NCBI GenBank assembly: GCA_027030565.1
Contig: JALVEU010000334.1
Span: 1-22,036, forward strand
Direction of reading: 5' to 3'
DNA length: 22,036 nucleotides
From: Gammaproteobacteria bacterium
GTDB taxonomy: Bacteria > Pseudomonadota > Gammaproteobacteria > JAJDOJ01
The notes beneath the pieces were generated by a model. It was not told the DNA's origin. It ran no database searches and was given only the letters and a program-made list of their open reading frames with translations. Shown one piece after another: positions 6,348 through 17,252 of the stretch. The first letter of the stretch is position 1. Every line of letters starts with the position of its first letter. A program made the translations under genes and the position numbers.

Positions 6348-8481
6348 GGCGCGCCTCCAGCACGCTCGGCACCTGTGAGAGCTTGCCCAGAATGCGGCTC
6401 AACTGCGTGGCGTCCGTGACCTCGATGCGTAGCTCCATGCGCACGCTGTGATCCTTGGGATCGGTGCGGGTGTCGGCACGCAGGACATTCACTCGTTCGT
6501 CGGCGAGCAGGCCCGTCACATCGCGCAGCAGCCCCTTGCGGTCCACGCCCAGGAGTCGAATGTCCACGGGGTAGACCTCAGGCTCCCCGCCCCATTCCAC
6601 CTCCACCAGGCGGCCGGGGTCGGCGGCCGTCAACGCGGCCAGTTCCGAGCAGTCCCGGCGATGGATGCTCACCCCACGACCCTGGGTGATATATCCCCAC
6701 ACGGGATCACCGGGCATGGGCTTGCAACAACCTGCACGCTGGGTGAGCAGGTTACCCACGCCACGAATCGTCACCCCTTTCGCTTCGCGTGACGCTTCCC
6801 CGGCGCCGGAACCAGGCATGCGCAACGGGCCTTTCAGCCCGGGCACCTTGAGTGCACCTGCAAACTGGTGCACTCCGACGTCGCCACGACCCACTGCGGC
6901 ATACAGATCGTCCACCCCGTTCAGGTTGAAACGCCGGGCGACCGATTGGAGATCAGGCGACTGAACACCCAGGCGTTGGAGTTCGCGCTCGACGATCTGG
7001 CGACCCTCCTTGATGTTGCGTTCCCGATCCTGCTGACGAAACCATTGCCGGATCCGTGACTTGGCCTTGGTCGTGCGCAGATAACCGAGGTGCGGACTCA
7101 GCCAGTCGCGGCTCGGCCGCGGTTCCTTGGCGGTGAGGATCTCCACCCGGTCGCCGGAGTGCAGGACGTGGTTCAAGGGTACGATCCGCCCGTTGACCTT
7201 CGCCCCACGACAGCGATGACCCACCTCGGTGTGAATGGCGTAGGCGAAGTCCAGCGGGGTCGACCCGCGGGGTAGATCGATCACCTCCCCAGCCGGCGTC
7301 AGCACGAAGACCCGGTCCTGAAAGAGCTCCGTGCGCAGCTGCTGCATGAGCTGCGGGTCGTCCTCGCCCGCCTCGAGCGACTGCTGCAAGGCCCGAATGC
7401 TGCGCTGCATGAGCTCGTCCTGCTGGCCGCCCTCCTTGTACAACCAGTGGGCGGCGACACCACGCTCTGCATATTCGTGCATCTCCCGGGTGCGGATTTG
7501 CACCTCCACCACTCGGCCCCGCGGCCCGATGACCGCCGTGTGCAATGACCGGTATCCATTGTCCTTGGGATTGGCGATATAGTCGTCGAACTCCCGGGGG
7601 ATGTGGTGCCATAGCCCGTGCACCACCCCCAGTGCGGCATAGCAGTCTGCGACCCTCTCCACGATGACCCGCACGGCACGCAGGTCGTAGAGCTCGTCGA
7701 TATCGAGTCCCTTGCGCTGCATCTTCTTCCAGATGCTGTAGATGTGTTTGGGCCGGCCCTTGACCTCACACCGAATGCCCTCTGCCTCCAAGGCTTGCCG
7801 GAGGATCCGCACGAACTCCGTGACATAGCTCTCGCGTTCCCTGCGAGATTCCTCCAAGGCCCGGGCCACGGACTTGTAGGCTTCGGGCTCCAGGACCCGG
7901 AACGAGAGATCCTCCAGCTCCCACTTGAGTCGTGCGATACCCATGCGGTTCGCCAGCGGCGCGTAGAGATCCAGGGTCTCCTGCGCGATGCAGCGGCGCT
8001 TGGATTCAGGCTCCAAGTCGAGGTTGCGCAGGCGCTGCAGCCGGTAGGCGAGCTTGATGACCAGCGCCCTGATGTCGCCGATCAAGGCCAGCAGCATGCG
8101 CCGCAGGCGTTCGATCTGCTCGGGGCTCTGAACGGTGGTGTGCTCGCACTCCTTGAAGGTGTTGAGCCAATGGACGTTGCGGACGAGTTCCGCCACCGGG
8201 GCCCCGAATTCTGCTTCGATGGCCTGGGTGTGCAGCGGCTCCCGCAGACGGGGGTCGCTCAACAGCGCGGCAATCAAGGTGGTCTCGTCGACTCCGAGTT
8301 CTCTCAGGATCAGGGCCACGTCGACACCCCGTGGGCGGGGATCGTCGTCCGCTGCCTGCAAGGCGATGCGCAACGCCCGGAGCAACGCATCCGAGCCCTG
8401 CTCGGACCCGGTATCCAAACCGAAGGCCACCCGCAGCTGGGATTCATCGTGCCCAACGGCCTGGATGACACTCTGAACCAC
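6334..8481 (-). CDS. relA: RelA, (p)ppGpp synthetase
   Basis: Ribosome-associated enzyme that transfers pyrophosphate from ATP to GTP or GDP under amino acid starvation. The 715-aa protein has a degenerate hydrolase domain: A-A-L-L-S-D-P-R (71-78) and K-L-A-Y-R-L-Q-R (143-150) replace the HD-type metal motifs, so no hydrolysis is expected. The synthetase domain carries E-F-D-D (297-300), the RelA-type variant, not the RFKD of SpoT, followed by NGYRSLHT. A TGS domain lies near 388-450, a zinc-finger-like segment with Cys-Cys (T-Q-R-A-G-C-C-K-P-M) further on, and an ACT domain at the C-terminus. The GTG start has GGGAGG 5 nt upstream (complement of 8487-8492). A bifunctional SpoT should be encoded elsewhere. 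Confidence 0.96.
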   Translation of the reverse strand: MVQSVIQAVGHDESQLRVAFGLDTGSEQGSDALLRALRIALQAADDDPRPRGVDVALILRELGVDETTLIAALLSDPRLREPLHTQAIEAEFGAPVAELVRNVHWLNTFKECEHTTVQSPEQIERLRRMLLALIGDIRALVIKLAYRLQRLRNLDLEPESKRRCIAQETLDLYAPLANRMGIARLKWELEDLSFRVLEPEAYKSVARALEESRRERESYVTEFVRILRQALEAEGIRCEVKGRPKHIYSIWKKMQRKGLDIDELYDLRAVRVIVERVADCYAALGVVHGLWHHIPREFDDYIANPKDNGYRSLHTAVIGPRGRVVEVQIRTREMHEYAERGVAAHWLYKEGGQQDELMQRSIRALQQSLEAGEDDPQLMQQLRTELFQDRVFVLTPAGEVIDLPRGSTPLDFAYAIHTEVGHRCRGAKVNGRIVPLNHVLHSGDRVEILTAKEPRPSRDWLSPHLGYLRTTKAKSRIRQWFRQQDRERNIKEGRQIVERELQRLGVQSPDLQSVARRFNLNGVDDLYAAVGRGDVGVHQFAGALKVPGLKGPLRMPGSGAGEASREAKGVTIRGVGNLLTQRAGCCKPMPGDPVWGYITQGRGVSIHRRDCSELAALTAADPGRLVEVEWGGEPEVYPVDIRLLGVDRKGLLRDVTGLLADERVNVLRADTRTDPKDHSVRMELRIEVTDATQLSRILGKLSQVPSVLEARRAGG

Positions 8482-8544
8482 GTGAACCTCCCGACAAACC
8501 GGTCGATGCCCGTATGCCCGGGCAGATAAGTTGGAGTCCTGGAA

Positions 8545-8562
8545 GGCGGCGAAGTTGCCGCC
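8545..8562 (-). terminator. Short GC hairpin after yjbQ (weak terminator candidate)
   Basis: GGCGGC and GCCGCC pair around a 6-nt loop, starting 3 nt past the yjbQ stop codon. No T-run follows on the minus strand, so termination would be weak at best. It sits in the 84-nt gap before relA; some read-through from yjbQ into relA is possible. Confidence 0.3.
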
Positions 8563-8565
8563 GGT

Positions 8566-8982
8566 TCATTCGCCGTGGATGGTGAGCACCACGGTTCTGC
8601 GGTGGGGCCGAAGGCGATGTTCCCAGAGATACACGCCCTGCCATGTGCCGAGCGCGCAGCGTCCCGCCGTCACCGGAAGGGTGAGCTCACTGTGGGTGAG
8701 GACGGTGCGCACGTGTGCGGCCATGTCGTCCGGCCCCTCGGCCACATGCCGAAACCGCGGATCCCCATCGGTGACCAGGCCTTCCATATAGCGTTCCAGG
8801 TCGGTGCGTACGGCGGGGTCGGCGTTCTCGCACAGGATCACCGAGGCGCTGGTGTGGGGCACGAATACGTGGCAAAGGCCCACACCGATCCCGCTGTCGC
8901 GCACGAAGTCCTCGATCGCCGGCGAGAGGGCATATGTACCCCGTCCTCGGGTCTCCACCTTGAGCACCTGCTGCCGAACCAT
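8566..8982 (-). CDS. yjbQ: YjbQ/UPF0047 family protein
   Basis: A 138-aa protein of the UPF0047 family, described as having secondary thiamine-phosphate synthase activity; its primary physiological role is not settled. Family signatures are H-T-S-A-S-V (43-48), E-N-A-D-P (52-56), H-V-A-E-G-P-D-D-M-A-A-H (79-90) and L-G-T-W-Q-G-V-Y-L-W-E-H-R (111-123), with histidines that could bind metal. The length is normal for the family. It lies 46 nt after sucB and 84 nt before relA on the same strand. No strong ribosome binding site is visible before the ATG. Confidence 0.92.
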   Translation of the reverse strand: MVRQQVLKVETRGRGTYALSPAIEDFVRDSGIGVGLCHVFVPHTSASVILCENADPAVRTDLERYMEGLVTDGDPRFRHVAEGPDDMAAHVRTVLTHSELTLPVTAGRCALGTWQGVYLWEHRLRPHRRTVVLTIHGE

Positions 8983-9028
8983 ATGTGCTTTTATGCCAGG
9001 ATCATATAGAGAGGAACTTGAATCAGGA

Positions 9029-10201
9029 TTAGATCTCCAGCATGAGCCGCTGCGGGTCCTCCACGGCCTCCTTCACGGCGACCAGGAACTGCACGGCCTC
9101 GCGCCCGTCGATGAGTCGGTGGTCGTAGGACAACGCCAGATACATCATGGGACGAACGACCACCTCACCGTCCACCACCACGGGGCGTGGCTGGATCTTG
9201 TGCATGCCGAGGATGGCGCTCTGGGGTGGATTGAGGATGGGCGTGGACAGCAGCGACCCGAACACCCCGCCGTTGGTTATGGTGAAGGTGCCACCCTGGA
9301 GCTCCTCCAGTTCCAGCCGGTTCTCACGTGCCCGACGTGCGAAGTCGGCGATGCGCCGTTCGATTTCGTGCAGCGGCAGTTGATCTGCATCCCGCAGGAC
9401 GGGTACCACCAGCCCGCGCTCGGTACTCACCGCAATGCCGATGTCGTAGTACCCGTGGTAGACGATGTCGGTGCCGTCGATGGAGGCATTGACCTGGGGG
9501 AATCGGCGCAGCGCGGCGACGCAGGCGGCGACAAAGAATGACATGAAGCCGAGTTTCACCCCATGGCGCGCCTCGAACGTCTCGCGGTAGCGCCGGCGCA
9601 GGTCGGTCACCGCCTGCATGTCCGCCTCGTTGAAGGTGGTCAGGATGGCGTGATCGCGTTGCGCCTCCAGCAGGCGCTCGGCGATGCGGCGGCGCAGCCG
9701 GCTCATGGGAACCCGTTTCTCGGGGCGTGCGCCAGGCTCGACCCTTCCAGCTTCCTGCCGGCTCAGATGGGCCTCCACGTCCGCACGTGTAAGCCGGTCC
9801 GCCCGGCCGCGCGGGATCTCTTCCGCGCGCAGCCCATGCTCTTCCAGTAGCCGCCGCACGGCGGGACTCAGCTTTGGTTTCGCTCGACCCGTGGTCGCAG
9901 GCGCCGCCTCGGGCTCGCCAGCGCCACCCGGGGCGCCCGGCGGCGGGGCGGCGGCGCGGGGCGGAGCGGTCTCCACCAGTCCCAGCACTTCGCCCCGGGT
10001 GACCTGTGCCCCCGGGGCCTTGAGCACCGCCTCCAGCACCCCGCTGGCCGGGGCCGGCACCTCGAGCGTCACTTTGTCGGTCTCCAGGTCCAAGAGCGGC
10101 TCCCCTTCCTGCACCGCGTCCCCCACCCGCTTGTGCCATATCGCCACTGTGGCGTCCTGTACGGATTCTGGTAATTCTGGAACTTCGATTTCCAGCTTCA
10201 A
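9029..10201 (-). CDS. sucB: Dihydrolipoyllysine succinyltransferase, E2 of 2-oxoglutarate dehydrogenase
   Basis: Core E2 subunit that passes the succinyl group to CoA in the TCA cycle. With the TTG start at 10201 the protein is 390 aa. Its lipoyl domain has K43 in E-T-D-K-V, followed by an Ala/Pro/Gly-rich linker (about 80-115), a peripheral-subunit-binding domain (S-P-A-V-R-R-L-L-E-E-H-G-L) and a catalytic domain ending with H-R-L-I-D-G-R-E. TTG is preferred because GGAGGA lies 5 nt upstream (complement of 10207-10212) and the protein then starts K-L-E-I-E-V-P-E-L-P-E-S as family members do; the in-frame ATG at 10249 would add 16 atypical residues. It follows sucA after 126 nt. No lpd (E3) gene is adjacent. 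Confidence 0.95.
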   Translation of the reverse strand: MKLEIEVPELPESVQDATVAIWHKRVGDAVQEGEPLLDLETDKVTLEVPAPASGVLEAVLKAPGAQVTRGEVLGLVETAPPRAAAPPPGAPGGAGEPEAAPATTGRAKPKLSPAVRRLLEEHGLRAEEIPRGRADRLTRADVEAHLSRQEAGRVEPGARPEKRVPMSRLRRRIAERLLEAQRDHAILTTFNEADMQAVTDLRRRYRETFEARHGVKLGFMSFFVAACVAALRRFPQVNASIDGTDIVYHGYYDIGIAVSTERGLVVPVLRDADQLPLHEIERRIADFARRARENRLELEELQGGTFTITNGGVFGSLLSTPILNPPQSAILGMHKIQPRPVVVDGEVVVRPMMYLALSYDHRLIDGREAVQFLVAVKEAVEDPQRLMLEI

Positions 10202-10206
10202 GTCAT

Positions 10207-10212
10207 TCCTCC
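10207..10212 (-). promoter_or_regulatory. Strong ribosome binding site deciding the TTG start of sucB
   Basis: The minus strand reads GGAGGA, then five bases, then TTG. An ATG inside the spacer is out of frame and stops after two codons, so TTG is the only sensible start at this site. Confidence 0.75.
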
Positions 10213-10327
10213 ACTTCTTCTTCGCAAGCCTGGCCGCGGTACGGTGCATGCGCCCCCACGGAGCGCCAGCACGGCCTTCCCGAACGCGCGGGCGCCCGGC
10301 ATCGCGCTGGACGGAAACCGGGCCGTC

Positions 10328-13159
<2,832 letters not shown>

Positions 13160-13342
13160 GGCGATCGGTCGGCTGCGGTGTTTCACTGAAGTGTAGCGCA
13201 GATCCGACAGGGCGTTGCCCCCGCCTCCTGCACAGCCGTCAGGGCTGTTGCGATGGGCGGTCCTGGGGACCTGGTTCGGTCGCGGCGACCGTGAGGGTGA
13301 CACGGGACGCCGCCCGGCTCGGCCTGGCGCGGGCGCCTGCGG
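13160..13342. other. Intergenic region between pilZ and sucA
   Basis: No gene is seen. Two short GC hairpins lie here, 13277-13291 (CGGTCG/CGACCG) and 13232-13248 (ACAGCC/GGCTGT), in the right place to end or attenuate the pilZ transcript, but neither has a T-run. A TACACT on the minus strand about 35 nt before the sucA ATG could be a -10, with no good -35 at 17 nt. Confidence 0.3.
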
Positions 13343-13687
13343 CTACATGGTATAGGTGGGTCGTTCGGTCCCCAGCGCACCGGCCAGAATGGTCTCGATT
13401 CGAGACTGGGTGGCGCCCTGGTCCTGTTCCAGGAACTGCACCCCGATCCCAGGCGTGAGGCTCCCCTGCGCTCCGGGCGGCGTAACCCACACCACCCGTC
13501 CGGCAACGCCGAGCCGCTCGGTCTCCTCCGGGAGGGTGAGCATCAGAAAGACCTCGTCGCCCACCCGGTATGGCCGCGTGGTTTTCACGAACAGGCCACC
13601 GTTTCTGACGAACGACATGTAGCTCTTGTAAAGCTCGGCCTTGTCCTTGAAGGCCAGCATCAGCATGTTCTTGGCGCCCGCCGCCAT
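13343..13687 (-). CDS. pilZ: PilZ, type IV pilus assembly protein
   Basis: A 114-aa PilZ-domain protein of the pilus-assembly type, acting at the cytoplasmic base with the extension ATPase PilB and regulators such as FimX. It lacks the RxxxR and D/NxSxxG motifs that bind c-di-GMP in canonical PilZ proteins; instead it has the group's F-K-D-K-A-E-L-Y-K-S-Y-M, G-D-E-V-F-L-M-L-T-L-P, P-P-G-A-Q-G and G-I-G-V-Q-F, and ends in P-T-Y-T-M as orthologues do (T-H-T-M). The ATG at 13687 aligns with known starts; a GTG at 13726 overlapping the holB stop as GTGA would add 13 residues. The position after holB is the usual one in gammaproteobacteria. Confidence 0.93.
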   Translation of the reverse strand: MAAGAKNMLMLAFKDKAELYKSYMSFVRNGGLFVKTTRPYRVGDEVFLMLTLPEETERLGVAGRVVWVTPPGAQGSLTPGIGVQFLEQDQGATQSRIETILAGALGTERPTYTM

Positions 13688-13722
13688 GACGTTCCATCCC
13701 TTGATTCGTGACCGGGTGTCTT

Positions 13723-14715
13723 TCACCTGGAGCAGCCCTCCGAGGCGGCCCTGACCCAGTCCAGTACCAGCCGTTCGCGGAAGAGCTGCTCGTTCAGCCC
13801 GCCCAACTGCGCCTTGCGCAGTTCCAATAAGGCATCGTACAGCACCCACAGCCCCTGTAAAGGAATGGCACGGCCCAGGCTTGCAAGCGGCTGACGGATC
13901 CCGGCATCGTCCGGACGAGCGGCGCCACCCAATCGCATGCGCACCAATGCCGACGCCCACTCGACCATCCATTCCAAGACGAGCTCGGGCGCAAGCCCTT
14001 CCAGGTCCGTCGAGGCCTGCAAGACCCCGACACGCCCCGCCACAGCGTCCGCCAGGGCCTGCAACACCACGGGGCGCCGTCCCCATGGCGGATCCTCCAG
14101 CGTCTCCATCACGCGCAGGGGATGCCGCAGCTCGTGCGCCGGAGCCGCCTCCACAGCTTCACGCCCCAACCGGGTCTGCAGCCACCGCTTGCCCGCCTCC
14201 GCGCCCACCGCAGGAAAGCGCAGGCCCTGGCAACGGCTGCGCACCGTGGCCGGAAGCCTGGAGGGGGCTGCCGTCACCAGCAGCAGCACGGTCCCTGGCG
14301 TCGGCTCCTCCAGCGTCTTGAGCAGGCTGTTGGCCGCCGAGGCGTTCATCCGCTCGGCCTCCAGCACGAGTGCCACCTTGAACGCCTCGGTGCTTCGCGT
14401 CAGCTCCACGAAACCGATGAGCTCACGCACGGCCTCCACCCGAATGGGCGCGTTGGCCTCTTGCGGACGCAGCACCAGCAGGTCCGGATGGGCCTCGGCT
14501 TCCATCCAGTGGCAGGCCTGACAGGCCCCGCAGGGTGCGCAGCCCCGGGGATCGAGGCACAGCAGCGCGGCCGCCAGCCGCCGTGCAAACCACGTCTTGC
14601 CCACCCCCCGTGGCCCCGAGAGGAGCAGTGCATGCGGCATCCGCCCGCCGGCACGCATACGCTCCACGCGCGTCCATTGGGGGGCATGCCAGGGCAGGCG
14701 TTCAGGAAACGGCAC
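13723..14715 (-). CDS. holB: DNA polymerase III delta-prime subunit
   Basis: Clamp-loader subunit that helps load the beta sliding clamp. The 330-aa protein has a P-loop-like G-P-R-G-V-G-K-T (34-41), a zinc-binding cysteine group (C53, C59, C62, C65, C68) and the S-R-C motif (V-R-S-R-C-Q), as in delta-prime. The length is close to the usual 334 aa. The GTG start lies 14 nt inside the end of tmk in another frame, the common tmk-holB arrangement. Confidence 0.93.
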   Translation of the reverse strand: MPFPERLPWHAPQWTRVERMRAGGRMPHALLLSGPRGVGKTWFARRLAAALLCLDPRGCAPCGACQACHWMEAEAHPDLLVLRPQEANAPIRVEAVRELIGFVELTRSTEAFKVALVLEAERMNASAANSLLKTLEEPTPGTVLLLVTAAPSRLPATVRSRCQGLRFPAVGAEAGKRWLQTRLGREAVEAAPAHELRHPLRVMETLEDPPWGRRPVVLQALADAVAGRVGVLQASTDLEGLAPELVLEWMVEWASALVRMRLGGAARPDDAGIRQPLASLGRAIPLQGLWVLYDALLELRKAQLGGLNEQLFRERLVLDWVRAASEGCSR

Positions 14716-15343
14716 CGGACTCCCTCACCCATTGCCGAACGATCCGCCACACCGCGGCACGCACCTGGGGCAGGTCCAGGGCCGCATCGATGCGAACGAA
14801 ACGTTGCGGCTCCCGGCGCGCGCGTTCCAGATAGGCGGCCCGCACCCGCTCGAAAAACGCCTGCTGCTCCTGTTCGAACCGGTCCGGCTCGCCCCGCTGC
14901 CGGGCCCGCGCCAGCCCCGTCTCCACCGGCAGGTCCAAGAGCAGGGTGCGGTCAGGTCCGAAGCCGTGCAGCGTCCAGTCCTCGAGCGCCTCGATCCGCC
15001 GCATGTCCACGCCCCGGCCACCACCCTGGTATGCGTACGTGGCGTCGGTGAACCGGTCGCTCACCACCCAGCGCCCCGCGGCCAGGGCCGGGCGGATGCG
15101 CCGGTGGACGTGCTCGGCTCGCGCAGCGAACATCAGCAGCAGCTCTGTGTCCTGGTGCATACCCTGCCACCGGGGGTCGAGGAGAATCCCGCGGAGTTCC
15201 TCCCCAAGGGGCGTGCCCCCCGGTTCACGCGTCATCTCCACCGGCAGCCGTGCCTCCCGCAGCACCGCCTGGATGGTTTCCATGACGGTGGTCTTCCCGG
15301 CCCCCTCCCCGCCCTCCACCGTGATGAACCAGCCGCGCTTCAT
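14702..15343 (-). CDS. tmk: Thymidylate kinase
   Basis: Phosphorylates dTMP to dTDP with ATP. The 213-aa product starts M-K-R-G-W-F-I-T-V-E-G and has the P-loop G-G-E-G-A-G-K-T (11-18), E-P-G-G-T (40-44), the D-R-F motif (96-98) followed by A-T-Y-A-Y-Q-G-G-G-R-G, and a lid segment near 146-160. The ATG overlaps the mltG stop as ATGA; the longer open frame to 15868 is not coding because it lies over mltG. The length is normal. Confidence 0.96.
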   Translation of the reverse strand: MKRGWFITVEGGEGAGKTTVMETIQAVLREARLPVEMTREPGGTPLGEELRGILLDPRWQGMHQDTELLLMFAARAEHVHRRIRPALAAGRWVVSDRFTDATYAYQGGGRGVDMRRIEALEDWTLHGFGPDRTLLLDLPVETGLARARQRGEPDRFEQEQQAFFERVRAAYLERARREPQRFVRIDAALDLPQVRAAVWRIVRQWVRESGAVS

Positions 15344-16407
15344 CGCTTCAGTTGATACTTGCGAACCGCCTTCACATGTTCGCTGTAGCTCTTGGAGAAA
15401 TGGTGCGTTCCATCCCCCTTGGATACGAAGTAGAGGTACGGGACGTCGGCTGGACGGGTGGCTGCGCGGAGGGCGTCCGCCCCGGGCAGACAGATGGGGG
15501 TGGGCGGCAGCCCGCTCCGTACGTAAGTGTTGTACGGCGTGTCCTCGCGCAGGTCGCGGCGGCGCAGATTGCCATCGAAACGCTCTCCCAAGCCATAGAT
15601 CACGGTGGGATCGGTCTGCAGCTTCATGTCCCGCTGTAGGCGCCGCACGAACACAGCCGCAATGAGCGGATACTCTGCGCGGCGCGAGGTCTCCTTCTCC
15701 AGAATGGAGGCGAGGATCAGCGCCTCGTAGGCCGACTTGAGGGGCAGGCCGGGTTGCCGGGACCGCCAGGCCTCCTCCAGGCGGCGTTTCATCTCGCGGT
15801 GTGCCCGGCGCAGGAACTCCAGGTCCGTGGTCCCCTTGGGGAAATAGTACGTGTCCGGGAAGAACCAACCCTCGGGATGCATGCCCGGCTCGCCCAGTAG
15901 GGCCATCACGTCCTGGTCCTGGCCGATCACCACCCGGATCTTCGGGTGCGACTGTACCGCCTGGAGCATCTGACGGTAGGTCCAGCCCTCGGGAACGGTC
16001 AGACGGGCCTGGAGGGTGCGGCCGGAGGAGAACAGTTCCATGAGTCCCACTGGCGTCACCCCGGGAGCGATGCGGTATTCGCCGGCACGGAGGCGCGCCG
16101 CCTGGCCGGACAGCCGCGCATACAGCCTGAAGTACAGCGGTTGACGGAGGAGTCCCTGGCGCTTCAGGTCCCGAACGAGCGCCCGCAACGTCGTACCCGG
16201 CCGAATCTCATACACCACGCCGCCAGCGGGCACGGCCAAGGGCGTATGCAGAAACCGCTGATAGTCGCTCCACAGCCACAGGCCTACGCCGATCGACACG
16301 GCCAGCGTGAGCGCGGCGCCGGCGAGAAAACGCCAGCGACCGCCCCTGCGAACCCGCCCTCCTCCGGACCTTGCAGCGCCGCGCCTACGACCCCGAAGGC
16401 CGCTCAC
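15340..16407 (-). CDS. mltG: Endolytic murein transglycosylase MltG
   Basis: Inner-membrane lytic transglycosylase (YceG family) that cleaves nascent peptidoglycan strands. The 355-aa product has a very basic cytoplasmic N-terminus (residues 1-26, about ten Arg), one membrane helix (about 27-47), a LysM-like region and the catalytic domain with E237 in A-S-I-L-E-K-E-T, matching the known catalytic Glu. Further signatures are E-G-W-F-F-P-D-T-Y and L-Q-T-D-P-T-V-I-Y-G-L. The GTG start overlaps the pabC stop as GTGA; the stop overlaps the tmk start. The order pabC-mltG-tmk-holB is typical. Confidence 0.95.
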   Translation of the reverse strand: MSGLRGRRRGAARSGGGRVRRGGRWRFLAGAALTLAVSIGVGLWLWSDYQRFLHTPLAVPAGGVVYEIRPGTTLRALVRDLKRQGLLRQPLYFRLYARLSGQAARLRAGEYRIAPGVTPVGLMELFSSGRTLQARLTVPEGWTYRQMLQAVQSHPKIRVVIGQDQDVMALLGEPGMHPEGWFFPDTYYFPKGTTDLEFLRRAHREMKRRLEEAWRSRQPGLPLKSAYEALILASILEKETSRRAEYPLIAAVFVRRLQRDMKLQTDPTVIYGLGERFDGNLRRRDLREDTPYNTYVRSGLPPTPICLPGADALRAATRPADVPYLYFVSKGDGTHHFSKSYSEHVKAVRKYQLKR

Positions 16408-17219
16408 GGCTGCCGCACCCCGGACTCGGTTTGGGCGGCGAGCGCGGCGAGAGGAAACGGCTCACGGTATCGCCAGTCCCCGATCTGCGCCACCCACCGC
16501 AGGCCCGTCACCGCGTTGGTGATGAACACCCCCTCGGCCTGCCGAACCGCCTCGAGCCCGAACCGCTGCACATGCACCGATATGCCCAGCGATCGCGCGG
16601 CCTCCAGGACTGCCCTGCGCATGACCCCATCCACCCCCGCCCGGTCCACAAGGGGCGTGAACAGGGCATCATCGCGCCATAGGAACAGGTTGGAGGCGAC
16701 ACACTCCACCACTGCGTCCGTCTGATCCAGCATCAGCCCTTCGTCGTATTCGTCGCCCCACTCCTGTCGGGCCAGGACCTGCTCCAGCCGGTTGAGGTGC
16801 TTGATCCCCGCCAACCGGGGATTGATCCCCAGGCGGGTCCGGCATACGCACAGGCGCAGCGCGCCCTGTCGGAACTGGGGCCAGGGAAAGCGCAACACCA
16901 CGCGCGTGGGTGTGGGAGTGCCGCGTACCCGGTAACCCCGCTCGCCGCGTCCCCGCGTGAGGAGGATCTTGGCGACACTCGGCCCGCGACCCGCGCAGAC
17001 TCTTTCCAGTTCCGCAAGCAGCACCGTTTCCGGCGGCATTTCGATCCCGAGCCGCCTGCAGCCCTGAAGCAGGCGGTGCATGTGTGCCTCCCAACGCAAC
17101 GGGCGCCCATGGTGCACTGCCAGGGTCTCGAACAGACCGTCGCCGAAGGCCAGTCCCCGATCCAGCACCGGGACCACGCTGCACGGCACGCCGTCGACCA
17201 GGCTTTCGAAGCCTGCCAT
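16404..17219 (-). CDS. pabC: Aminodeoxychorismate lyase
   Basis: PLP enzyme that releases pyruvate from 4-amino-4-deoxychorismate to give p-aminobenzoate for folate. The 271-aa fold-type IV protein has D-R-G-L-A-F-G-D-G-L-F-E-T (20-32), the PLP lysine K140 in G-I-K-H-L-N-R-L-E, E-C-V-A-S-N-L-F (the class IV E-x-x-x-x-N-hydrophobic pattern) and I-T-N-A-V-T-G-L near the C-terminus. A D-amino-acid or branched-chain aminotransferase is possible by fold alone, but the site between fabF and mltG supports PabC. It starts 33 nt after fabF and overlaps mltG. Confidence 0.93.
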   Translation of the reverse strand: MAGFESLVDGVPCSVVPVLDRGLAFGDGLFETLAVHHGRPLRWEAHMHRLLQGCRRLGIEMPPETVLLAELERVCAGRGPSVAKILLTRGRGERGYRVRGTPTPTRVVLRFPWPQFRQGALRLCVCRTRLGINPRLAGIKHLNRLEQVLARQEWGDEYDEGLMLDQTDAVVECVASNLFLWRDDALFTPLVDRAGVDGVMRRAVLEAARSLGISVHVQRFGLEAVRQAEGVFITNAVTGLRWVAQIGDWRYREPFPLAALAAQTESGVRQP

Positions 17220-17252
17220 GGTCGGATGGGCACGGGCTCGGCCGCAGGAAGC

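Noticed and set aside
7618..8529. A 303-codon plus-strand frame opposite relA
   Set aside because: Shadow of relA; no domain seen.
13688..14086. Long N-terminal extension of pilZ into holB
   Set aside because: Overlaps conserved holB in another frame; the ATG at 13687 matches PilZ family starts.
15344..15868. N-terminal extension of tmk across mltG
   Set aside because: Lies over the conserved mltG catalytic domain; the ATGA overlap at 15340-15343 gives the right thymidylate kinase start.
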